Assembly: GCF_001941965.1 (NCBI RefSeq)
Contig: NZ_MKZO01000008.1
Location: 62,001-126,000 of the forward strand
Length of the DNA stretch: 64,000 nt
Direction of reading: 5' to 3'
DNA from: Pseudomonas putida
Lineage (GTDB): Bacteria; Pseudomonadota; Gammaproteobacteria; Pseudomonadales; Pseudomonadaceae
Positions 8,676 through 14,990 of this stretch are shown in pieces. The first letter of the stretch is position 1. Each line of letters begins with the position of its first letter. The notes under the pieces are model-generated. The model did not search any database, was not told the DNA's origin, and saw nothing but the letters and a program-made list of their open reading frames with translations. A program made the translations under genes and the position numbers.

Positions 8676-10277
8676 ATGACCAAAAAGTGCTTTCCTTATG
8701 TTCGTTTCTCATCTACCCGCCAGGAAGATGGATCAACGAGAACCCGCCAAAATGGGCTTATAGAGGCTTTTGTAGCCAAGCACGGCTTGGAAGTGGATCG
8801 ACACCTTGAAGACGCCGGAACGAGTGCTTTCCACAGTAAACACGCAGGATCAGAAGGTGTTTTAGGTCAGTTTCTCAAAGAGGTAAGGAAAGGAGAAATT
8901 GAGAAAGGTTCTTATTTATTGATCGAAAACTTTGATCGCCTTTCAAGAGACAAAATCGTTCGCAGTAATAAGATTTTTACGGATCTTCTATTTTCAGGCA
9001 TCAAAATAGTCATTCTTGATAAAAACAAGGTTTATGACGCCGATAATTTAGATTTTGGTGATTGGATTACTGCTCTTGTTGAATTTGAAAGGGCTAATGC
9101 AGAAAGTCAGCGTAAAAGCGATTTTTCAAGCAAGGCTTGGAAACTCAACAGAGATAAGATGCACAATGGTGAAATCGTCACTAAAAAAGTTCCTACTTGG
9201 TTAAAAGTAGAAAACAACACATTCATCATTGATGAAGTGAAAATAGACAGAATAAGAACACTTTTCAGGCTTTCCCTTTCCAAAGGATTACAGGAAGCAA
9301 CCAAAGAATATAATTCACTTTATGGTGAAAAACTTGCTATTCATCAGGCTCAATATCTATTGAGTAATAGAAAGTTAATTGGTGAGCATCAGCCGCAAAA
9401 AATTCATTACAACGAAAATGGTCGGCTTATTAGAAAAGATGAAGGAAATCCGATTCCAAACTATTACCCGCAGGTAATAGATGAAGATTTATTCTTGAAG
9501 GTTCAATCAGTCATTACCTCCCGAAAACCTTTTTCGGGAAGATATTCAGCACAGCGATATAATGTTTTTCGTGATTTGATTTTTTGCCGTTTTTGTGGCG
9601 GAACTATTCGCTACATGAACAAAGGTGAAAGAGATTATTTCATTTGCACAAACTCGATGACAGGCAAATGTGGTTTAAAAGGCCAGCAGTCAATTAGAGG
9701 TAAAAAAGTATTCAGCCGCTTTTTTAAATTCACTAATGGCATCAATATCGGAACACTATTAGAAGAAAATACAAACGCCGATGAAATAAAAAATGAATTG
9801 ATGAAATTAGAGAACCAAAAAACCAAAATCTCTAATCGTCTTGATGGTTTTAAATCTCAAATCAAAAAGATGATTTTGGAAGGTGAAACCATTCCAGAAA
9901 CATACAATGAGATTATTGTTGATTTAGAAAATAGCATCATAAAACTTGATGATGAAATTGAAATCAAAAATAAAGAACTCAATTCGATTATTTCTTCATT
10001 CAAGTCATTCTATGACTTAAAAGAAATTGACATTGAAACAATCATCTATGACAAATCACAAGAAGCAATTGAAAAACGAGTTCAATATAACAATGAACTA
10101 AAAAACATCATCAAGAAAATCCAGATTGATTACTTGAATGACATTTTACATGTAGAGTTTTCCAATGGTGTTAATCGCCACATTCTTAATGATGAATTGG
10201 CAAATGAATACAATAAAGATGAAATAGAAAATGCTTGGGCTAGCGTAGTCAAATCTATGGCCAAAAAAACCAATTAA
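8676..10277 (+). CDS. Large serine recombinase (element integrase)
   Basis: A 533-aa site-specific recombinase. Resolvase catalytic domain at residues 1-150: Y8-V-R10-F-S12 with S12 as the likely nucleophile, then ENFDRLSRD. The recombinase DNA-binding domain spans about 165-275. A zinc ribbon at about 304-340 (CRFCGG...FICTNS...KCG) and a Lys/Glu-rich coiled coil follow at about 360-460. The ATG at 8676 begins 44 bp inside the left border, as usual for serine-integrase elements. It should integrate and, with a directionality factor, excise the element; no separate excisionase gene is recognised here. A terminator follows 23 bp after its stop. Confidence 0.93.
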   Translation: MTKKCFPYVRFSSTRQEDGSTRTRQNGLIEAFVAKHGLEVDRHLEDAGTSAFHSKHAGSEGVLGQFLKEVRKGEIEKGSYLLIENFDRLSRDKIVRSNKIFTDLLFSGIKIVILDKNKVYDADNLDFGDWITALVEFERANAESQRKSDFSSKAWKLNRDKMHNGEIVTKKVPTWLKVENNTFIIDEVKIDRIRTLFRLSLSKGLQEATKEYNSLYGEKLAIHQAQYLLSNRKLIGEHQPQKIHYNENGRLIRKDEGNPIPNYYPQVIDEDLFLKVQSVITSRKPFSGRYSAQRYNVFRDLIFCRFCGGTIRYMNKGERDYFICTNSMTGKCGLKGQQSIRGKKVFSRFFKFTNGINIGTLLEENTNADEIKNELMKLENQKTKISNRLDGFKSQIKKMILEGETIPETYNEIIVDLENSIIKLDDEIEIKNKELNSIISSFKSFYDLKEIDIETIIYDKSQEAIEKRVQYNNELKNIIKKIQIDYLNDILHVEFSNGVNRHILNDELANEYNKDEIENAWASVVKSMAKKTN

Positions 10278-10300
10278 CCAGTTTTTAATTCCAGTTATCT

Positions 10301-10326
10301 AAGGCCACTAAATAGTGGCCTTTTTT
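10301..10326 (+). terminator. Rho-independent terminator after the recombinase gene
   Basis: AAGGCCACT-AAAT-AGTGGCCTT hairpin followed by six T. It separates the recombinase from the mobilization genes. Confidence 0.85.
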
Positions 10327-10444
10327 GTTTCCTGCTATACGCCTTTTGTTTCCATTATTTTGTTATCAATTTGAATGGCAGTCTAAGCCACTTGAAAACA
10401 TTAAAATATATGGTACAACATTTATAAGGCATTCTAATCATATG

Positions 10445-10492
10445 CGAGCAATAACAACGGAGTGCCACTTCGTGGACTTCCATTGTTGCTCG
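10445..10492. other. Candidate oriT hairpin upstream of mobC
   Basis: An imperfect 48-bp inverted repeat. The outer arms CGAGCAA and TTGCTCG are perfect, the inner parts pair with bulges, and the tip CCAC-TTC-GTGG is perfect. It is 76 bp before the MobC-like gene, where MOBP oriTs usually lie. The outer arms reappear fused as a perfect palindrome at 13750-13767. The nick site cannot be assigned from sequence alone. Confidence 0.45.
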
Positions 10493-10567
10493 ATTTTCTT
10501 CACTTCGTTTAGAAAATGGTAAAGCGGAAAGACTGCCATAATTAAGATAACAATTTAAGGTGATTAC

Positions 10568-10981
10568 ATGAGAGATATATTTCCAGATAAAGAGAAGAGA
10601 AAACCAAACAGAAGTAAAGGGTTTACCATCACAATTAGAACAACAGAAAAGACTGCACTTGCATTCCAAGAATTAAAAATTAAAACCGGCTTAACATATG
10701 AGCAGTTGATTGAAAAAATAATTACAGATGGCTTTGGCAATATTGTAAAAGTTAATAGCAACGCATTGAAAGAAACATATGCAAACTTTGAGAAGAAAAT
10801 TTCCGAGCCGTATAACAATCTAAATCAAATCGCAAAGCATTGTAATAGTGGTGGAGTAATCACTAATGAGCAATGGAATACATTAGAAACCATTGAAAAA
10901 TTATTCGGCCAATTGCTTGGGTATTTACGCAATCAAAAGAACGCCATAAGTATAGAAAAAAGAACTAACTCAAAGGAGTAA
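10568..10981 (+). CDS. MobC-like mobilization accessory protein
   Basis: A 137-aa basic protein. The N-terminal part (KGFTITIRTTEKTALAFQEL, TYEQLIEKIITDGFG) looks like a ribbon-helix-helix DNA-binding fold. The later NNLNQIAKHCNSGG at about residues 82-95 matches the NxNQIAxxxN signature of MobC proteins, which open oriT and help the relaxase bind. The relaxase ATG begins 1 bp after this stop, with AAGGAG just before it, so the two are one operon. Confidence 0.85.
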   Translation: MRDIFPDKEKRKPNRSKGFTITIRTTEKTALAFQELKIKTGLTYEQLIEKIITDGFGNIVKVNSNALKETYANFEKKISEPYNNLNQIAKHCNSGGVITNEQWNTLETIEKLFGQLLGYLRNQKNAISIEKRTNSKE

Positions 10982-10982
10982 T

Positions 10983-12677
10983 ATGATAAGAAAGAAAGCC
11001 AGCAGCCAAAAAACAAAAAGAGGAATTAAGAAGACAGCAAATTACATTCTTAAAGATAAAGGCTGCTGCCTTTATGAAGCCAGTTTTATTCATAGACCAA
11101 GCATCATCAAAGACGATTTAGTAAATAGATTATCAAGTGAAATTGATGATGATGTTAATTTTTACAACAGTAATAGAAAAATAGGCTCTACCCAGCAAGT
11201 AAGAACATATCACGATATAGTAAGTTTTCACACTAATGATGATATGAGCCCACAAAAGGCATTGCAGATTGCAAAAGAACTTTATGAAAAAACTCATAAT
11301 CTCGGCAATCGCAAATACTTGATGGCTGTTCATAATGATACTGATGAAATGCACGTCCATATCATTTGGTCAGTTAGAGATAACAACGGGAAAACTTACA
11401 AGCAAAAAGATGATTATCGCATCATTGAAATTGAATGCGATAAGTTAGAAGATAAACACAAATTGATTAAGCCAAAAAACAGAAAAGCAACATCTAAAAA
11501 TAAAAATGATATTGAAAAACTTCCATCAGCCAATGAAAGAATGCTTGATGTTAGAGGTATTACCTCCAATAAAAAACAGATGAAAGACGCTTTAAAACCT
11601 TATCTTGATAGAGCATCAAGCCCTTCCGATTTCATAAATCAAATTACCGATAATGGTTTTACCATCATACATAATGGTAAATCTTCCTTCTCTATTCAAT
11701 ACCAAGACCAAATATTTAAGGCATCCGAATTAAACCTTTCTTATAAGACCTTAAAAACAAAACTTGGAGAAGATGAAGAGTTTGAGCAAATACTTACAGC
11801 AAAGCATAAAATCGTTGATTTTAGTGATTGCACTCTAACAATCAAAAACGACAAACCAGATTACATGAACAGAATAAACCCTAATTCTGTCCTTGCTAAA
11901 AAATTCACATGTGAAAATTATGATGACAAGGTTGAATATTTCTATAATTCAGCCAAAGAAAAGAAAGCCTTTGAATATCATAAAGACCCAGCAAAAGTTT
12001 CTTTTAGTGATTTATCAAGACAGTCTGCAAAGGCTGGACTACAAAGACTAATGGCAGACACAACGCCACCAGATACTTTTTATGTGACTGGCACTGACTA
12101 CTTCAAGAAAAATATTTGGCTTGAATCTCAACTAATGGGCTTGGAAGAAAAAGGTATCAAACTTGAAGGCTACAAACCTACGCCAGCCGATTTAGAAGAA
12201 TTGAAGAAACTCCAAGAGCGATACGCTTCAATGGATAAAAAGGTTGAGCCTAAACAACCAGAAATGGCCATAGAAGCCCCTAAACCAGTTTTCCCTATAC
12301 CTACCCAGGAAAAGCCTAACCCGCTTATAAACGATATAGAGCAGCCTACGGCATCAGGTTCTGACGAACCTAAAAAGCAGGTTGGACAGGATAGGCTTGA
12401 TGACTTCAAGATTTTCATAAATGAATTACTTGAAGAATATAGCGACTATGATGAAAAAGAAATTCTTGAAAACATTCGTGATGTTTTAGAAGACAATATT
12501 ATTTATGATACTGAAATTTACGAAAAGGTAATGGAGAAAGTAAAAGACTTAGACGATGAGACTAGAAAAGTCTTTTTAGAGCATATCAATAAATTGCTTG
12601 ATGATAGTGGTTCAGGCTCACCAATTGACGGAAAACCGAAGGCCGAAAGAAAGAAAAGGAATAAATATAAATTTTAA
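10983..12677 (+). CDS. MOBP-type relaxase (mobilization nuclease)
   Basis: A 564-aa protein with an N-terminal relaxase domain (about residues 15-150). The metal-binding histidine motif is H117-N-D-T-D-E-M-H-V-H, preceded by YHDIVSFHTNDDMSPQKALQIA. The nucleophile tyrosine should be in the first 70 residues (Y22 in TANYILKD and Y-R-T-Y-H nearby are candidates). The middle is Lys-rich, then a Pro-rich linker at about 415-455 (EPKQPEMAIEAPKPVFP) and an acidic helical tail ending in KAERKKRNKYKF. It should nick oriT and pilot one strand through a helper system. No primase or helicase motif is evident. Confidence 0.9.
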   Translation: MIRKKASSQKTKRGIKKTANYILKDKGCCLYEASFIHRPSIIKDDLVNRLSSEIDDDVNFYNSNRKIGSTQQVRTYHDIVSFHTNDDMSPQKALQIAKELYEKTHNLGNRKYLMAVHNDTDEMHVHIIWSVRDNNGKTYKQKDDYRIIEIECDKLEDKHKLIKPKNRKATSKNKNDIEKLPSANERMLDVRGITSNKKQMKDALKPYLDRASSPSDFINQITDNGFTIIHNGKSSFSIQYQDQIFKASELNLSYKTLKTKLGEDEEFEQILTAKHKIVDFSDCTLTIKNDKPDYMNRINPNSVLAKKFTCENYDDKVEYFYNSAKEKKAFEYHKDPAKVSFSDLSRQSAKAGLQRLMADTTPPDTFYVTGTDYFKKNIWLESQLMGLEEKGIKLEGYKPTPADLEELKKLQERYASMDKKVEPKQPEMAIEAPKPVFPIPTQEKPNPLINDIEQPTASGSDEPKKQVGQDRLDDFKIFINELLEEYSDYDEKEILENIRDVLEDNIIYDTEIYEKVMEKVKDLDDETRKVFLEHINKLLDDSGSGSPIDGKPKAERKKRNKYKF

Positions 12678-12680
12678 TTA

Positions 12681-12700
12681 AAAAGCCCATTAGGGCTTTT
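12681..12700 (+). terminator. Terminator after the relaxase gene
   Basis: AAAAGCCC-ATTA-GGGCTTTT hairpin with a T-rich end, 4 bp after the relaxase stop codon. Confidence 0.8.
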
Positions 12701-12749
12701 GTTGTGCTTATTTGACTTTAAATATTAAAGTGATAATCTATATATAAGT

Positions 12750-13198
12750 GAACCCCGAATATGGTTAGTATTCAGGGTTCGGCGTTGATACTGATAGCAG
12801 CAGTTTCAACTGGTATATATAGTTATAACATATAATATTACCATTTCAAGACCTGCCGCTAAAACTTCATCATAATTATAAATTCAGTATTCACGCCTTG
12901 AACATGTAGGAATGTAGTGATTGTTTCGTGTTCAAGCGAAGAGAAATAAAACGGGGATACTGGAAATTTCTCAACCCGCCAGCCATATGAAAATATGTTA
13001 AACAGGGTTCCAGTTAGGTGCTGATATAGCCTATAAGTGTTTAAAGTTTAAACTGAATATCACAGATTTAAACCCTGAAAATCAGGCAAGCTAAACTTGT
13101 TTTTTAAGTCATAAAACAAGGAAGACCAGCTTTGCCTGAAGCTTGAAAAGCGAAAGGCAATGCTGGAATTTAAAAGAGCGAAAACCCCCTAGGGTTTT
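12750..13198 (+). ncRNA. Highly structured non-coding segment of the element
   Basis: No coding sequence, but at least five hairpins in order: GAACCCCGAATA/TATTCAGGGTTC (12750-12780); CTTGAACA/TGTTCAAG (12897-12936); CAGGGTT/AACCCTG (13003-13077) enclosing GTTTAAA/TTTAAAC; a nested stem CAGGCAAGCT/AGCTTTGCCTG with inner CTTGTTTT/AAAACAAG (13083-13138); and a terminator-like AAAACCC/GGGTTTT (13181-13198). CCAGCTTTGCC (13126-13136) can instead pair with GGCAATGCTGG (13156-13166), so two stems are mutually exclusive. It may be a regulatory or antisense RNA, an attenuator, or a replication/transfer origin. The strand is inferred. Confidence 0.45.
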
Positions 13199-13200
13199 AA

Positions 13201-13320
13201 AGACACGTATACACACACGACACACACACACATACATACATACACGCATCACATCCCCCGCAAACCCATACCAACACACATACACCAAGCAATACCCTCT
13301 AAAACCTCCAAAAACTGCCC
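13201..13320. repeat. G-depleted CA-rich tract
   Basis: About 120 bp in which the plus strand has very few G and contains (CA)n and (CATA)n runs (ACACACACGACACACACACA and CATACATACATAC). It directly follows the structured segment. Such strand-biased tracts are unstructured when single-stranded. Function unknown; an open stretch in a reading frame here is low complexity and I do not call it a gene. Confidence 0.6.
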
Positions 13321-13749
13321 ATAATCGAGCGTTTAGCATTGGCTTAGTGCTTTGGGTATCAAAAACAAGAATACGCCTTAAAATGGCTTATTTTTGATTG
13401 ATATAATGATGTTGATTTCTTGCCCAAAAAATCGTAAAACTTGATTTTTCACACCTTTAAAAAATGGCGTTTTTAGCGTGGTTTTTATTTCTGCTTACTA
13501 ATATACGAAGAAAAATAAATTGCTCAATTTTGACCCATTTCCGTGAATGCACTAAAAAAGTGCATATCATTTTTTATATGTTTTTATCTAAATTTTTTGA
13601 TATTTCCGTTTTCCCGACCTTCGAATTTTGGCTTAAAAACAGCAAAAATCGTTGTCAATAGGTAAGTGAAAATATTTTTATCGTTCGATGAAAAACACTA
13701 AATAGCGTCCGACCTTAATTTTCTTTTCCGCTCTTTTACCATCAGAACA
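13321..13749. other. AT-rich stretch without a supported gene
   Basis: Very AT-rich (long T and A runs). A 65-codon frame at 13464-13661 has an odd Phe-rich composition and no ribosome site, and I do not accept it. Nothing else recognisable is seen. Confidence 0.5.
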
Positions 13750-13767
13750 ACCGAGCAATTGCTCGGT
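13750..13767. promoter_or_regulatory. 18-bp perfect palindrome
   Basis: ACCGAGCAATTGCTCGGT followed by ACTCTTTTCTCTTT. It contains CGAGCAA and TTGCTCG, exactly the outer arms of the oriT-like hairpin at 10445-10492. It could be a protein-binding site shared with that hairpin, or a terminator read on the plus strand. Confidence 0.5.
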
Positions 13768-13798
13768 ACTCTTTTCTCTTTATGGTCATTTTTCACAC

Positions 13799-13812
13799 TT
13801 GAACAAGTTCAA
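13799..13812. promoter_or_regulatory. 14-bp perfect palindrome
   Basis: TTGAACAAGTTCAA lies 18 bp beyond the 3' end of the unknown cargo gene. The same TTGAACA word forms the stem at 12897-12936. Role unknown. Confidence 0.35.
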
Positions 13813-13829
13813 CCGTTCAAAACGACCTT

Positions 13830-14192
13830 TTATTTTATTCCGAGTATCTGCCGCCCTTCGATTATGGCATTAGAAAACTCTAACCAATATTCTTCCCTAA
13901 TCAAATTTCTTGGGACTTCATAGCCTATTATATTTTCTATTCGCAAGAGAACTTCAGACGCATCAACAAAAGACCCGCCCTTACAGAGATACAAGAAATA
14001 AGAAACCGCAATTTGCATTGCCGCTTCGTCTGCGTTCATTTTTGAAGCCCAAGAGGCTTCGATTAATTTGGAATACTTTACTGCACTCGGGAAGCCTTGG
14101 CTTTCATCAGGCTCAATTTTGAACTCTTTGCTTAACTTCAAGCCTATTAGTTCAATGTAATTTCTTTTTCTTCCATAAAACCACAACATCAC
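13830..14192 (-). CDS. Unknown element-encoded protein, 120 aa
   Basis: The only gene in the element apart from recombination and mobilization genes. A good AAGGAG lies about 6 bases before the ATG. The protein starts hydrophobic-basic (MMLWFYGRKRNYIEL) without a clear signal peptide and is helical, with a possible amphipathic or weakly membrane-associated helix (AAMQIAVSYFLYLCKGG). It points left, opposite to the other element genes, about 100 bp from the right border. I do not recognise the family. By position it may be cargo (host benefit, defence, or exclusion) or an excision/regulatory factor. Confidence 0.65.
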   Translation of the reverse strand: MMLWFYGRKRNYIELIGLKLSKEFKIEPDESQGFPSAVKYSKLIEASWASKMNADEAAMQIAVSYFLYLCKGGSFVDASEVLLRIENIIGYEVPRNLIREEYWLEFSNAIIEGRQILGIK

Positions 14193-14289
14193 TACTCCTT
14201 ATTTATTCGATGTAGTGACTTGATACTATAGCGGCGTTATGCATTAAAGCCATAAGATTATGACGGCGGAACCTTTTACAGAGCATATC

Positions 14290-14292
14290 CAG
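14290..14292. other. Right attachment-site core of the element
   Basis: On the minus strand the gene reads GAGCACGG-CTG and then switches to element DNA GATATGC. In the uninterrupted gene GGC-TGC would encode Gly74-Cys75 (CEHGC), so the CTG spans the last base of the Gly codon and two bases of the Cys codon. Confidence 0.65.
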
Positions 14293-14513
14293 CCGTGCTC
14301 GCAGCCGCGGTAGGGATTGATGGAGCGGTCGAAGGGCAGGTCCGGCGAGTTGTTGCGGGTGATGATGGTCTTCGCGGTTTCGATGCGGATTTCGGTGCCC
14401 TGGGTCATGGGCACTTCCTGGTACCAGCCGTCGTCCTCGACCACGGAGCGGTTGGGGGCGAAGCGATTGTGCGGGTTGTGGGCAGTACCGCGACCGCGGA
14501 CCGGAGAGACCAT
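14293..14513 (-). pseudogene. 5' part of the split radical SAM protein gene
   Basis: Encodes the first 74 residues (MVSPVRGRGTAHNPHNRF ... INPYRGCEHG) of the PA0069-like radical SAM protein. Cys71 is the first cysteine of the CxxxCxxC cluster motif; the next two are on the other side of the element. The frame now runs into element DNA and adds about 15 foreign residues before stopping at 14244. The natural start and a LexA box upstream are intact, so a short fragment would still be SOS-induced. Confidence 0.93.
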
Positions 14514-14528
14514 GACGAAAAACCTCGA

Positions 14529-14548
14529 TACTGTGTTTTTATACAGTA
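14529..14548. promoter_or_regulatory. LexA (SOS) box
   Basis: TACTGTGTTTTTATACAGTA has the perfect CTGT-N8-ACAG core with flanking TA on both sides. It is part of a larger perfect inverted repeat (AAAACCTCGATACTGT and its complement, 14519-14558) just before the radical SAM start codon. PA0069 is known as a LexA-regulon member in P. aeruginosa, which fits. Confidence 0.85.
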
Positions 14549-14592
14549 TCGAGGTTTTAGTCTGGCGTCCACGCCTTCTATCGCGACGCGGA

Positions 14593-14685
14593 ACCCTGTG
14601 GGAGCTGGCTTGCCAGCGATGAGGCCGGCATGAACAAGGATGTTGTCTGTTCCGGCCAAATCGCTGGCAAGCCAGCTCCCACAGG
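14593..14685. repeat. REP inverted pair
   Basis: CCTGTGGGAGCTGGCTTGCC and its reverse complement about 50 bp apart, between the radical SAM promoter and the YheV-like gene. Confidence 0.85.
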
Positions 14686-14723
14686 ATTTGTGCAAAGGCA
14701 CAGTCCTGTGGAAGACCGTGCGA

Positions 14724-14990
14724 CTACTCCGAAGGCTTCTTCAACTTCGGATTCGGGAAGAACTGCACCGTCTGCACCGCAGGCTTCGGCGCTTTCAGTG
14801 CATCCTGGTTGACCCGCGTACCCAGCTCCTTCGGCACCGACAAGCCCTGCTCGTTGAGGGTGTCAGTGAAGCCGCAGGCCACGCACTCGCGATGCGGCGT
14901 GCCATCCACGCTCCACATCTTCAACTTGTCCGGCTCGCTGCACGCCGGGCAGACCGCCCCGGCGATAAAGCGTTTCTTGGTCGTGGTCAT
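14724..14990 (-). CDS. YheV-family putative zinc-ribbon protein
   Basis: An 88-aa protein with two Cys pairs, CPAC (about residues 14-17) and CVAC (about 36-39), enclosing RECVACGFTDTL, the YheV/DUF2387 pattern. The C-terminal tail is Pro/Lys-rich. Its ATG overlaps the stop of the upstream oligopeptidase gene by four bases, so the two are translationally coupled, an arrangement also found in other pseudomonads. The biochemical role is unknown. Confidence 0.88.
   Translation of the reverse strand: MTTTKKRFIAGAVCPACSEPDKLKMWSVDGTPHRECVACGFTDTLNEQGLSVPKELGTRVNQDALKAPKPAVQTVQFFPNPKLKKPSE

Larger units (their letters stand above)
8630..14292. mobile_element. Integrative mobilizable element (serine recombinase + MobC + MOBP relaxase)
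   Basis: A 5.66-kb AT-rich block inside the split radical SAM gene. Both borders are visible as protein-coding breakpoints sharing a CTG. Contents: large serine recombinase at the left end reading inward, terminator, oriT-like hairpin, MobC-like gene, relaxase, terminator, about 1.1 kb of structured non-coding DNA, and one unknown gene near the right end. There is no coupling protein, mating-pair gene or replicase, so it should be mobilizable by a helper but not self-conjugative. Base and codon use (AAA/AAT/ATT-rich) differ sharply from the flanks, implying transfer from a low-GC host. Confidence 0.9.

Noticed and set aside
12750..13198. Retron or group II intron as explanation for the structured segment
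   Set aside because: No reverse transcriptase gene is present in or near the element, and no domain V-like motif was found.
13143..13397. 84-codon frame and its complement over the CA-rich tract
   Set aside because: Low-complexity Thr/His repeats with no ribosome site; explained by the microsatellite.
13464..13661. 65-codon Phe-rich frame in the element
   Set aside because: Composition reflects T-runs, no ribosome site, no resemblance to known proteins.
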